Source: Brevibacillus reuszeri
GTDB lineage: Bacteria > Bacillota > Bacilli > Brevibacillales > Brevibacillaceae
Assembly (NCBI RefSeq): GCF_001187725.1
Contig: NZ_LGIQ01000009.1
Location: 1,859,493-1,923,492 of the forward strand
Reading direction: 5' to 3'
DNA: 64,000 bases
How positions within the stretch are numbered: the first letter of the stretch is position 1; each line of letters begins with the position of its first letter. Positions 17,373-26,102 of the stretch are shown here, one piece after another. A program made the position numbers and the translations under genes. Below the pieces are notes generated by a model. The model was not told the DNA's origin and did no database searches. It worked only from the letters and a program-made list of their open reading frames with translations.

Positions 17373-18548
17373 ATGCTAGCTGTCCATTTTGGAGCAGGAA
17401 ACATCGGTCGAGGTTTTATTGGTCAATTGCTGTATCAGGCTGGCTATGAGGTCGTGTTCGTCGACGTTAACACAGCTCTGGTCGATGAGCTGAATCAGCG
17501 AAAAGCGTATCGGGTACAGCTGGCTGCTGCAGGAAAACCTGAGTCAGTAGTAGAAAATGTCAGTGCACTCCAAGGTGCTGATGTGGAAGCTGTTGCCCAG
17601 GCAATCGCTAACGCGGATCTCGTTACGACTGCAGTAGGTCCGCATATTCTCCCTCATATCGCGAGTGCGATCGCAGCAGGAATTTCGAAAAGGCTAGCAA
17701 CTTCTGAGCGACCACTGAATGTCATTGCCTGCGAGAATATGATCGGGGGCAGTGCAGCGCTGCGGGAGCATGTTTACGGATTTTTACCAGAGGCAGATCG
17801 GGCGTTGGCCGCAGCGAAAATCGGTTTTCCCAATGCCGCTGTAGACAGGATTGTACCTTTGCAGCAGCACGATGACAAACTGTTGGTTATGGTGGAGCCG
17901 TTTTTTGAATGGGCGGTAGATCAATCGCAGGTTGTCGGGGAAAAGCCGCAGGTAGCGGGACTCACGTATGTCGATGATCTGGCACCTTATATTGAACGAA
18001 AACTGTTCACGGTAAATACCGGGCATGCAGTCATTGCTTATTTGGGCTATCAAATGGGCTATGCAACAATCGACGCAGCTATCCAAAATGCTGAGATTGC
18101 TAAAGCGACACGAGGAGCATTGGGCGAGACGAGTGCCTTGCTAGTAATCAAGCACGGCTTTGACGAACAAGAGCATCAGCGCTACGTAGAAAAAATACTC
18201 GAGCGGTTTACGAATCCAATGCTGTCCGATGAGGTTACCCGCGTGGGGCGCTCACCAATCCGCAAGCTTTCTGCGCAAGATCGTCTGGTCGGTCCAGCGC
18301 TTCAATGTACCAGGCATGGGATTACTCCCGATTATTTAGGCTTGGCTATCGCAGCCGCACTTGAGTTCGACTATCCAGAAGATGCAGAAGCGGTGCGTAT
18401 ACAATCAGACAAGAATGAGTTTGGCTGGGAACAAGCATTACACAATTGTACAGGTATTCCGGCAGGTCATTCGCTAGAAGAAGTGGTACGTAAGCAGGCT
18501 CGTCTGTTACAGGAATGGACGAGTACGCACCTTAGGAGAGGTGAGTGA
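17373..18548 (+). CDS. mtlD: Mannitol-1-phosphate 5-dehydrogenase
   Basis: This enzyme converts mannitol 1-phosphate to fructose 6-phosphate with NAD. The N-terminus has the Rossmann motif HFGAGNIGRGFIG, and the family segment ERKLFTVNTGHAVIAYLGY (about 208-226) is present. The length of 391 aa agrees with MtlD. AGGAGG in the preceding gene's end supplies the ribosome site. Its last codons contain the AGGAGAGG site used by ptsI. Confidence 0.95.
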   Translation: MLAVHFGAGNIGRGFIGQLLYQAGYEVVFVDVNTALVDELNQRKAYRVQLAAAGKPESVVENVSALQGADVEAVAQAIANADLVTTAVGPHILPHIASAIAAGISKRLATSERPLNVIACENMIGGSAALREHVYGFLPEADRALAAAKIGFPNAAVDRIVPLQQHDDKLLVMVEPFFEWAVDQSQVVGEKPQVAGLTYVDDLAPYIERKLFTVNTGHAVIAYLGYQMGYATIDAAIQNAEIAKATRGALGETSALLVIKHGFDEQEHQRYVEKILERFTNPMLSDEVTRVGRSPIRKLSAQDRLVGPALQCTRHGITPDYLGLAIAAALEFDYPEDAEAVRIQSDKNEFGWEQALHNCTGIPAGHSLEEVVRKQARLLQEWTSTHLRRGE

Positions 18549-18552
18549 TGGT

Positions 18553-20280
18553 ATGTCGCAAAAAATCATAGGGGTAAAGGCTTCTGCTGGAATCGCAATC
18601 GGCAAGGCATTTTTGCTGGCGGCTCCTGATTTTCACATCAAAATGGTTGCCACCTCCGACACTGCTCGTGAGATCAAACGTTTCGAAGAGGCATTGGAGA
18701 AGGCAAAACATGATTTGGAAGGCATCGTAGAACGTGTTGAGCGAGAAATGGGTGCTGACCATGCGGATATTTTCAAGGCTCATCTCCTCGTACTCGAAGA
18801 CCCAGAGCTGCTCGATACGGTGAAGGGCAAGATTGAACAGGAAAAGGTCAACGCTGAGAGTGCTGTAAGCGACGTAGCCCAGGTCTTTATCGGTCTGTTC
18901 GAACAAATGGATGATGAATACATGCGTGAGCGAGCAGCCGATATTCGTGATGTGACCAAGCGTATCGTGTCCCATTTGCTCGGAATTGCATTTTCTGGTC
19001 CGGGAGAGCTTACAGAAGAAGTCATTGTGGTAGCGGAGGATTTGACTCCCTCTGATACGGCGCAGCTCGATCGTCGATTTGCCAAAGGCTTTGTGACAGA
19101 TATTGGCGGACGTACGTCGCATTCCGCGATTATGGCGCGTTCGCTGGAGATTCCTGCAGTTGTAGGCACGCGTGTCATTACAAGCACAGTCGAATCGGGC
19201 GTGATGATGATTTTGGACGGAGATGAAGGGATTGCCATCATCGATCCAACCGCGGAAGAATTGGCTGCCTATAAATGCAAGCAAGCCGAGCATGCTGGGC
19301 AAAGGACAGAGCTGGCAAAGCTGGTGCATGAGAAGACGGTGACAGCTGACAACCATCACGTTGAGCTGGCAGCGAATATCGGAAGTCCAAATGATTTGGC
19401 TGGTGTACTTGCCAACGGTGCAGAAGGGGTCGGACTTTTCCGTACCGAATTTCTCTATATGGGTCGCGAGAACTTCCCAACAGAAGAAGAGCAGTTTCTT
19501 GCTTATAAACAAGTGCTGGAGCAAATGGGCGAAAAGCCGGTCGTCATTCGTACACTCGATATCGGTGGAGATAAGCAGCTCTCCTATTTACCGATGCCAG
19601 AGGAAATGAACCCGTTCCTCGGATTCCGTGCGATCCGTCTGTGTCTGGACAATCAGGAGTTATTCCGTACCCAGCTACGGGCGTTATTGCGCGCCAGTGT
19701 TTATGGCAACCTGAAGATCATGTTCCCAATGATTGCGACGCTGGAGGAATTCCGACAGGCCAAGCAAATTCTTGAGGAAGAGAAAAAAGGTTTGCAAGAG
19801 AAAGGTGTCGCTGTATCTGATCGCTATGAAGCGGGTATTATGATTGAGATCCCTGCGGCAGCAATGATGGCAGATCAGTTTGCGCGGGAAGTAGACTTTT
19901 TCAGCATCGGCACCAATGATTTGATTCAATATACGATGGCTGCGGATCGCATGAATGAGCGCGTCTCCTATCTCTATCAGCCGTACCACCCTGCTGTTCT
20001 GCGCTTGATTTACAACGTCATCAAGGCAGCACACGCCAACGGCAAGTGGGTGGGAATGTGCGGAGAGATGGCAGGAGATTCGATTGCAATACCGATCCTG
20101 CTGGGCTTTGGACTTGATGAATTCAGCATGAGTGCGGGAAGTATTTTGCCAGCACGTCAGCAAGTAAGCCGTCTTTCCCTAGAGGAAGTGACGAAGCATA
20201 CGGAAGCGATTTTATCCATGAGCACGTCAGAGCAAGTGGAAGCGTTCGTTAAGAGTGTGCTCGATAAGAAAGACATCTAA
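18553..20280 (+). CDS. ptsI: PTS enzyme I
   Basis: This is phosphoenolpyruvate-protein phosphotransferase, the first step of every PTS sugar uptake chain. It has 575 aa from the ATG at 18553, which lies 11 bases after AGGAGAGG. The phosphorylated residue is His190 in GGRTSHSAIMAR. The PEP-binding region includes GVGLFRTEFLYM and the C-terminal VGMCGEMAGD. It follows mtlD by four bases with no terminator, so it is in the mannitol operon. ptsI before ptsH is the reverse of the usual ptsHI order. Confidence 0.95.
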   Translation: MSQKIIGVKASAGIAIGKAFLLAAPDFHIKMVATSDTAREIKRFEEALEKAKHDLEGIVERVEREMGADHADIFKAHLLVLEDPELLDTVKGKIEQEKVNAESAVSDVAQVFIGLFEQMDDEYMRERAADIRDVTKRIVSHLLGIAFSGPGELTEEVIVVAEDLTPSDTAQLDRRFAKGFVTDIGGRTSHSAIMARSLEIPAVVGTRVITSTVESGVMMILDGDEGIAIIDPTAEELAAYKCKQAEHAGQRTELAKLVHEKTVTADNHHVELAANIGSPNDLAGVLANGAEGVGLFRTEFLYMGRENFPTEEEQFLAYKQVLEQMGEKPVVIRTLDIGGDKQLSYLPMPEEMNPFLGFRAIRLCLDNQELFRTQLRALLRASVYGNLKIMFPMIATLEEFRQAKQILEEEKKGLQEKGVAVSDRYEAGIMIEIPAAAMMADQFAREVDFFSIGTNDLIQYTMAADRMNERVSYLYQPYHPAVLRLIYNVIKAAHANGKWVGMCGEMAGDSIAIPILLGFGLDEFSMSAGSILPARQQVSRLSLEEVTKHTEAILSMSTSEQVEAFVKSVLDKKDI

Positions 20281-20294
20281 GGAGGTACACCACG

Positions 20295-20552
20295 ATGGTT
20301 GAAAAGAAAATTGTAGTTCAGTTATCGCATGGTCTGCATGCACGACCTGCTGCTACGTTTGTAAAAGTGGCTGCTTCGTTTTCAAGTGAAATCAAAATCG
20401 TGAAAAAAGAAAAGACCGTCAATGGAAAGAGCATCATGGGCATCATGGCCTCCGCAATTGCAAAAGGTGAAGAAATTACACTGATTGCCGATGGAGCAGA
20501 CGAGCAGGAAGCCATCAGCGCACTTGAAAAGGTGCTTTTGGAGCAAGAATAA
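20295..20552 (+). CDS. ptsH: Phosphocarrier protein HPr
   Basis: An 85-aa HPr that carries phosphate from enzyme I to EIIA proteins. His15 is present in GLHARPAA. Ser46 lies in GKSIMGIMAS, the HPr-kinase target needed for CcpA co-repression in Firmicutes. His15 distinguishes it from Crh. GGAGGT lies ten bases upstream. It is the last gene of the mannitol-PTS operon and is followed by a strong terminator. Confidence 0.95.
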   Translation: MVEKKIVVQLSHGLHARPAATFVKVAASFSSEIKIVKKEKTVNGKSIMGIMASAIAKGEEITLIADGADEQEAISALEKVLLEQE

Positions 20553-20567
20553 GACAAAATGATTCAG

Positions 20568-20601
20568 GCAGCCGCCTTCAAGAGGAAGGGGCTGCTTTTT
20601 T
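20568..20601 (+). terminator. Terminator of the mtl-pts operon
   Basis: GCAGCC/GGCTGC with inner CCTT/AAGG pairing is followed by six T residues, directly after ptsH. Confidence 0.92.
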
Positions 20602-20604
20602 GCG

Positions 20605-20629
20605 TTGTCCACAGTTGAGGTTATCCACA
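20605..20629. promoter_or_regulatory. Two DnaA boxes downstream of the sulfatase gene
   Basis: TTGTCCACA (one mismatch) and TTATCCACA (perfect consensus TTATNCACA) lie in the same orientation, seven bases apart, between the ptsH terminator and the sulfatase stop. Confidence 0.5.
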
Positions 20630-20634
20630 AACAC

Positions 20635-22308
20635 TTAGCCCGGTGTAATTCGTTTCAGGTTGCGCTGCTCTTCCAACAATGCTGCCATTTGCTTGCGGAC
20701 TTGTTTGGTATAGGGTGTCACGTAGGCTGGATATACCAAATTACGTGCTTCCAAAGGGTCAGTTGTCAGATCGTACAATTCATATTCGTCGGGGATGTCT
20801 TCGTTTGTTTGCCCGAGTGCATTTTCACATGCGTAATACCGGGAATATTTCCACAAGCCTTCTCTTCCGTCGTGATAGAGCCGGGCGATCACCGTTTCTA
20901 TACGGTTTGGCGGTATAACAGCGTGATACGGCTGTAAAAATATGCTGACCTGATGCTGGCCTTTGGTCACATCGTCATCGGTCATGTAATAGAGACACTC
21001 CGGCTCGGGTGGACTAGCGGAGTCTTCACCGAGAACCAGGGGGGCAAGATCGCGGCCAACGAGAGGTCGGGATTCGCTATGGGTTTGCTTGAGCTGTTCG
21101 GTGATTGCGGGAGTATTTGCGCCAATCAGACCTAATAGGGTGGGGAGGATATCTATATGGCTTGTCAGTTGGTCTGTGTAAAAGTGCTGTGGAAAAAGCA
21201 TGGGACTGTGGATAATAAACGGAACATGGATGCTCTCCTCGTACGCGCAATAAAATTTTTGATGGAGATTGCCGTGCGCTCCCAAAAGATCACCGTGATC
21301 GGATGTAAAAATAATGATCGTTTCGTTGTACAAGGAAGAGCGGGAAATCGCCTCAAGCACATGCATCATTTCTTGATCGGCGTTTTGTTGAAGCTGAAAA
21401 TACAGGCGGCGATAAAACTCGTTGTCAGAGATCGGCTGAAAAGCCTGTGGAAAAACATCGCGATAGCTTGCCTGACAGCGAGGCTTCGTGACAAGTGACT
21501 CATAATGAGTAGGCGGTGGAGGGATATCTGGTATGGAATCATCAACGTGAAACCGAAAAAAGGGGAGATGAGCAGTTACATCGCCATACAAGACAATGTC
21601 GTGTGGATTGACAAAAGAGGCAACAAGCAGCCAGGGCTGGTACGAGTCAGAACGATCCAGCATTTGTTTTTCCTGATCAAGCTGCTGGATGAGTCGAACG
21701 ACCTCCATGCGATAAATGATATCTCTGCCGTTGACTCCAATCCCTGCGGATGATCCTGAGTTGTGAGGTGCCCTTCCGTGTGGCTCCGGACCGATCCAGC
21801 CGGAAAACCCATACCCGTCCAGCCGGTTAGCCAGCAAATACAGGCGCTCTTTTTCCGGGTCAGGCACTCCGGTGCCGGGTGTATAGCTGAGAACAGATGT
21901 ATGGGTGCCGGGTATCCAAATGTCGGGATCAGAAAAATGCCACTTCCCTTTGTAGTACGTTCGGTAGCCTGCTGCCCGGAAATAGTCACCCATGGTAGGA
22001 ACGGTATTTCTGTCTAACCAGAACATATCACTGTCTGCCGAGCGCTTGGCCGCTCCAGTGGTCTGGGAAACCCCGTGCAAGGAAGGGTATTGCCCTGTGA
22101 ATAATGTCGCTCTGCTTGGGGAGCAGGCAGTAGCTCCGACGTAATGATTGGTGAATTCAAGTCCGTGCTTGCGTAAAAAGGAATGGGCGTGGAGCGTTTC
22201 CTGTCTCCATGCGGTAATCTCCGGTTCTTCATACACAGGTGGATAACGTTCCTCATCCACCATGATGAACAAAATATTGGGTCGCGAAAAAAACGGTTTT
22301 TTCAACAT
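20635..22308 (-). CDS. Sulfatase (formylglycine-dependent, alkaline-phosphatase fold)
   Basis: This 557-aa type I sulfatase hydrolyses a sulfate ester; no signal peptide is visible, so it is probably cytoplasmic. The sulfatase signature C62-S-P-S-R66 is followed by ATLFTGQ, where Cys62 would be converted to formylglycine. NILFIMVDEER at the start and FTSDHGDLLGAHG in the centre supply metal ligands. An anaerobic-type (Ser) sulfatase is excluded because the residue is Cys. No maturase gene is in view. Choline-sulfatase-like or arylsulfatase are possible; the substrate cannot be read. Perfect DnaA boxes lie on both flanks, an unusual context. Confidence 0.85.
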   Translation of the reverse strand: MLKKPFFSRPNILFIMVDEERYPPVYEEPEITAWRQETLHAHSFLRKHGLEFTNHYVGATACSPSRATLFTGQYPSLHGVSQTTGAAKRSADSDMFWLDRNTVPTMGDYFRAAGYRTYYKGKWHFSDPDIWIPGTHTSVLSYTPGTGVPDPEKERLYLLANRLDGYGFSGWIGPEPHGRAPHNSGSSAGIGVNGRDIIYRMEVVRLIQQLDQEKQMLDRSDSYQPWLLVASFVNPHDIVLYGDVTAHLPFFRFHVDDSIPDIPPPPTHYESLVTKPRCQASYRDVFPQAFQPISDNEFYRRLYFQLQQNADQEMMHVLEAISRSSLYNETIIIFTSDHGDLLGAHGNLHQKFYCAYEESIHVPFIIHSPMLFPQHFYTDQLTSHIDILPTLLGLIGANTPAITEQLKQTHSESRPLVGRDLAPLVLGEDSASPPEPECLYYMTDDDVTKGQHQVSIFLQPYHAVIPPNRIETVIARLYHDGREGLWKYSRYYACENALGQTNEDIPDEYELYDLTTDPLEARNLVYPAYVTPYTKQVRKQMAALLEEQRNLKRITPG

Positions 22309-22340
22309 GTGGATGCCCCCGTGAAAAGATAATCACATCT

Positions 22341-22378
22341 TTATCAACATATGGGGATAACCTTTGTCCTTATCCACA
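22341..22378. promoter_or_regulatory. DnaA boxes upstream of the sulfatase gene
   Basis: TTATCAACA (22341, one mismatch) and TTATCCACA (22370, perfect) lie 33-62 bp upstream of the sulfatase start, in the same orientation as the pair at 20605-20629. DnaA may bind the sulfatase promoter region. Confidence 0.45.
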
Positions 22379-22392
22379 AAACAGAACGTCGA

Positions 22393-22412
22393 GACGTTTT
22401 TCACAGAAAAAA
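22393..22412. repeat. 20-bp repeat, copy 1 (identical to 50977-50996)
   Basis: GACGTTTTTCACAGAAAAAA occurs twice in the window, each time preceded by a small CGTC-NN-GACG hairpin on the plus strand and each time abutting the T-tract of a minus-strand terminator. Confidence 0.7.
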
Positions 22413-22440
22413 TCTTCGCCCAAGCAAATATCAGGCGAAG
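22407..22440 (-). terminator. Terminator of the YeiH-family gene
   Basis: Read on the minus strand, CTTCGCC and GGCGAAG form a seven-bp stem around a 13-base loop, followed by ATTTTTTC. It lies 16 bp after the exporter stop. Confidence 0.85.
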
Positions 22441-22455
22441 AGCTGGAGAAATTTT

Positions 22456-23529
22456 CTAGATTAAAATATACGACAAGATGGAGAGCAGAACTGACGTGAT
22501 TGACATGGCAATCAGTGGACGTGCCGCTTTTGTGCGAAGTGCACGTAAATTCACGTTCAGACCAAGTCCAACCATAGCCATCGTCAAAACAAAAGTCGTT
22601 ACATTGGCTACGCCCGTATTAAATGCTTCGGAAACCGGAATCTGTTTGCCGAGAACATAGCTGCCGAAAAGACTCATCACAAGAAACCCGATCAAAAACC
22701 AAGGAAATTCAATTTTGGTACCGCTTTGAATTTTTCCGGTTCGTTTCATCCAGAACATCAAGATAAAGCAGAGTGGAACCAGCAGCAGGACGCGGCCCAA
22801 TTTTGCCAAAAGCCCGATTGCCAGGCCATCCTGTCCAGCAGGTGCAGCAGCAAGAGCGACATGAGCAATCTCATGCAGACTAATTCCGGACCACATCCCG
22901 TAATCTAGCGCAGAGATGGGTAAAAACGGGCGCAGGATGGTATAGCCGACTGCAAACACCGTTCCGACTAAAGCGATGATCCCAACGCCGATTGCGGTGT
23001 CCTCGTCCTTTGCCTGAATGATAGGGGAAACGGCGGCGATAGCTGCTGCCCCGCACACTCCGGTACCCACTCCGAGCATGAGGGAGAGGGATGGCTCGGC
23101 CTTCAGCCATTTCGCGAGCAGCATTGTCAGAGCGATGGCGAAAACAATCACACCTACGTCATAGACGAGTAAACCGAGACCTTGATGAAGCACGACGTCA
23201 ATATTCAGCTTAAGACCGTACAGAATAATGGCGAGACGCAATAAACGTTTGGCGGAGAATTGAATCCCTGATCGCAATGCCTCGGGATATCCCCAAAACT
23301 GCCGGTAGGCGACCGCAATCAGGATCGCACAAGCCAAAGGACCGACACGGTCAAAGCCAGGAACACGCGATAAACCATAACCAAGCAGGGCAACTACAAA
23401 AGTAAAGGCGATGCCGCCGATCCATAAGGAGAGGGGAGAGGCTTTGCTTCCCTGGGGTTTTTCGGGCTGTGCAGCTGCATTGCTGCTGTTCAATGGCACG
23501 CTGTCTTTGAACTGGGTGGCCACTGTCAT
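22456..23529 (-). CDS. YeiH-family putative sulfate exporter (UPF0324)
   Basis: An integral membrane protein of about 357 aa with roughly ten hydrophobic segments. It belongs to the YeiH/Cons_hypoth698 family annotated as putative sulfate exporters. Typical pieces are LRLAIILYGLKLN, GTGVCGAAAIAAVSP and SGISLHEIAHVALAA. The start is ambiguous. The ATG at 23529 lies very close to AAGGAG, while the GTG nine bases downstream has better spacing. A LysR gene is divergent, as with YeiE/YeiH in enterobacteria. Co-location with a sulfatase hints at sulfur handling, but transport activity is inferred only from family. Confidence 0.85.
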   Translation of the reverse strand: MTVATQFKDSVPLNSSNAAAQPEKPQGSKASPLSLWIGGIAFTFVVALLGYGLSRVPGFDRVGPLACAILIAVAYRQFWGYPEALRSGIQFSAKRLLRLAIILYGLKLNIDVVLHQGLGLLVYDVGVIVFAIALTMLLAKWLKAEPSLSLMLGVGTGVCGAAAIAAVSPIIQAKDEDTAIGVGIIALVGTVFAVGYTILRPFLPISALDYGMWSGISLHEIAHVALAAAPAGQDGLAIGLLAKLGRVLLLVPLCFILMFWMKRTGKIQSGTKIEFPWFLIGFLVMSLFGSYVLGKQIPVSEAFNTGVANVTTFVLTMAMVGLGLNVNLRALRTKAARPLIAMSITSVLLSILSYILI

Positions 23530-23591
23530 CACTCCTTGAAAAGATTTACAACCTCAGAATAAAACAATTGTTATAATAAGAAAAATAAATC

Positions 23592-23615
23592 ATTACAATA
23601 ATCACGATAAGTAAT
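23592..23615. promoter_or_regulatory. Inverted repeat in the yeiH/lysR divergent promoter region
   Basis: ATTAC-N14-GTAAT lies within the AT-rich intergenic region between the divergent genes, 34 bp before the LysR start. Spaced dyads of this kind are typical LysR-type operators, so autoregulation and control of the exporter are plausible. Confidence 0.4.
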
Positions 23616-23648
23616 TGCCTATTATAAAAATGAACGGGGTGATGCAGT

Positions 23649-24545
23649 ATGGATCAGCAGTTACTCGTTTTTGTGACAGTGGCAGACAGACAAAACTTTT
23701 CACGAGCAGCAGAAGAACTGCATATGACCCAGCCTGCTGTCAGCCAGTACATACTTTCTTTGGAGCGCGCGGTGGGAACGAAGCTTTTGGAGCGCAGCAA
23801 CAAGTATGTTCGGCTGAATAAGGCAGGAGAGATCGTCTACCATCACGCACGGGAGATTCTCGGGCTGTACACACGCATGCAGAGTCTGGTGGACGATCTG
23901 ATGAACACGCCAAGCGGTCATTTGACTATTGGTGCCAGTTACACCTATGGCGAATACGTGCTGCCTCATGTCATTGCGCGTATGCGGCAGCACTATCCAC
24001 TGATCACGCCTACGATAACGATCCACAATTCCACTGTGATCACCGAGCTGGTCGCGAACCGGCAATTGGATGTAGGTATTGTAGAGGGAGAGTTTTTACA
24101 AGAAAAAATGTGTGTCGAGCCATTTGCCGATGATCGCATGTACCTGATTGTTTCTCCGGCGCACCCTTTGGCAAAAAAAGAAGAGGTTAACGTCTCTGAG
24201 TTGCTGGATGAAACATGGATTGTTCGCGAAGAAGGGTCAGGAACGAGAGAAGCTGCGGAAAAAATGTTTCGCATGCTGCAGATTCAGCCCAAAAAACAGA
24301 TGGAATTCGGGAGTACCCAAGTCATTAAAGAAGCTGTAGAAGCTGGTCTCGGCATTAGCTTGCTATCGTATTGGGCGATCCGCAAAGAACGCAAGCTGGG
24401 TACGCTTTGCACACTAAAGGTAGCGGGTACACCAGTCACGCGGGATTTTTCCTTGGTGACGAAAACGAAAGAGTTTCATACAAAAGCATTAGACATTTTT
24501 ATGGATCTCATACGCACTCATTTGCCGGAAGGGACTTATATGTAA
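23649..24545 (+). CDS. LysR-family transcriptional regulator
   Basis: A 298-aa LysR-type regulator with an N-terminal winged HTH (residues 1-60, FSRAAEELHMTQPAVSQYILSLE) and a periplasmic-binding-like effector domain (about 90-290, TIGASYTYGEYVLP). It resembles the CysL/YeiE branch, which senses sulfur metabolites or sulfite. Its divergent orientation to the YeiH-family gene supports local control of that exporter. The start ATG at 23649 has a GGGGTGATG site. Confidence 0.9.
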   Translation: MDQQLLVFVTVADRQNFSRAAEELHMTQPAVSQYILSLERAVGTKLLERSNKYVRLNKAGEIVYHHAREILGLYTRMQSLVDDLMNTPSGHLTIGASYTYGEYVLPHVIARMRQHYPLITPTITIHNSTVITELVANRQLDVGIVEGEFLQEKMCVEPFADDRMYLIVSPAHPLAKKEEVNVSELLDETWIVREEGSGTREAAEKMFRMLQIQPKKQMEFGSTQVIKEAVEAGLGISLLSYWAIRKERKLGTLCTLKVAGTPVTRDFSLVTKTKEFHTKALDIFMDLIRTHLPEGTYM

Positions 24546-24549
24546 TAAA

Positions 24550-24583
24550 GAAGCCGTACGCGTCGTTGCATACGGCTTCTTTT
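24550..24583. terminator. Bidirectional terminator between lysR and histidine kinase
   Basis: GAAGCCGTA/TACGGCTTC forms a nine-bp stem with T-rich flanks on both strands, serving the two convergent genes. Confidence 0.88.
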
Positions 24584-24590
24584 CGTGCTG

Positions 24591-26102
24591 TCATGTAGTT
24601 GGCGTAGATCGCCCAAGAGTAAGGCGGAAAGTCGTTCCGTCTGGAGAGCTTTGCAAAAGTTCCACGTTGCCGTGATGGGCTTTAGCGAGCAGTCTGGAAA
24701 TCGTCAGTCCCAAACCTAACCCATGCTTCTTCTTTCGTTTGCTATCCCCGCGATAATACCGTTCGAAAATGAACGGCGCTTCTGAATCAGAGATACCCTT
24801 GCCATTGTCTATCACATCGATAATAAGCTGATTCCCCTGCTGTTCCCCGAGGATTTGAATTGTCGACGCTTTGGCGGCGGCGCTGTTCCCAACCAAATTG
24901 AGCAAGATTTGCTTAAAGTGTGATTCATCCCCGATCCAGGTGAGACTGGATGGTTGTAGCGAAGCGTTGATTTCTATTTCTGCAAAGGCAGGCAGCGTGT
25001 TCATCTGAGAAATCATCTGATTCAATAGCTCGGATACATTCATTTCCTTATGCTCGACATGGACGGCTCCTGCCTCCATCGAGGAGAAGTCGAGCAGGTC
25101 GTTTACCATCGTTTGCAGGCGCTTGGCTTCGTCCATGCTGATTTGCATGAATTCATCCGCATCTGGTCCGCTTACAACGCCGTCTTTCACTGCCTGTATC
25201 ATGCCACGTATAGATGTGACCGGGGTCCGCAGCTCATGTGAGACTCCTGCGAGCAAATCCGTGCGCATCCGTTCCAGCTGTCCCAGGCGATTGGCCATCT
25301 CATCGAACGAGACGATCAACTGACTGATTTCTGACTCCTTGATTCGCGAAGCATCAGGCAAAGCAGGTTCATAGTTGCCAGCAGAAATCTGCTCAGCAGC
25401 CAGTGCCAGTTGTCGTAGCGGATGGGTCAGTGAGCGCGAGAGCACATAAACGATGCCCCAGCCACACAACGTAATGATTCCGATGGAGATCATGATAGTG
25501 ATATACGTATGAACGAGATCATTGTTGAGCCGCGTGCTTACATAATACGTTCCGGCTACTTCGTTTCGCTGATAGTAGGGTACACCTACACGCAGCCAGG
25601 TTGCGTCATCTGTAGGGATGATTTCGCGTGTTTCCATTTTTTTATTGGCTGGGGTAATCGGTGTGGGCAGCACAACCTTTGCTGCAGGAGTCACTGCAGT
25701 CATATTTTGAGTTATCGGTTGAGTGGTCAGCAAGTTGAATCGATTAGAGATTTGAACCACATGATCCATTGGAATGTCGGGCATGGCCGTCGCAGCAAAA
25801 GCAGTTGATGTTGTTGGAACCGCTTGACCTGATTGGACCATCGAAATCGAGGGTTGCAGTGTTGCTATAGGTGAAATCGTGATTGTTTTTGCGAAAGCCA
25901 CCTTGGAATAGGAATCTGCTAATAGCTGCGTTCTCGCTTCCAATACAGCAAACTGCTGCTCTGTGGCATTTTTATTAATCCAGTAAATGCCGAAAAAGCC
26001 AATCCCGAGCAGCATGATCGACAAAATCATCGCATAGCGCCAGGTCCAGTAGCGCAAGAGAGGCACTGGCGACTTGGGCTTAGAGCCTCGTTTAATAAAC
26101 AC
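24591..26102 (-). CDS. Sensor histidine kinase
   Basis: A membrane sensor kinase of 503 aa: TM1 at about 22-42, an extracellular sensor of about 155 aa, TM2 at about 198-222, HAMP to about 276, HisKA with His289 in GVSHELRTPV, and HATPase_c with IDNGKGI and GLGLGLTISR. I set the start at the GTG at 26102, inside the last codons of the response regulator, giving an 11-base overlap. The frame continues 69 codons upstream, but only within the regulator gene. The extracellular domain is low in recognisable motifs, rich in Thr, Pro and Ala, and its ligand is unknown. Confidence 0.9.
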   Translation of the reverse strand: MFIKRGSKPKSPVPLLRYWTWRYAMILSIMLLGIGFFGIYWINKNATEQQFAVLEARTQLLADSYSKVAFAKTITISPIATLQPSISMVQSGQAVPTTSTAFAATAMPDIPMDHVVQISNRFNLLTTQPITQNMTAVTPAAKVVLPTPITPANKKMETREIIPTDDATWLRVGVPYYQRNEVAGTYYVSTRLNNDLVHTYITIMISIGIITLCGWGIVYVLSRSLTHPLRQLALAAEQISAGNYEPALPDASRIKESEISQLIVSFDEMANRLGQLERMRTDLLAGVSHELRTPVTSIRGMIQAVKDGVVSGPDADEFMQISMDEAKRLQTMVNDLLDFSSMEAGAVHVEHKEMNVSELLNQMISQMNTLPAFAEIEINASLQPSSLTWIGDESHFKQILLNLVGNSAAAKASTIQILGEQQGNQLIIDVIDNGKGISDSEAPFIFERYYRGDSKRKKKHGLGLGLTISRLLAKAHHGNVELLQSSPDGTTFRLTLGRSTPTT

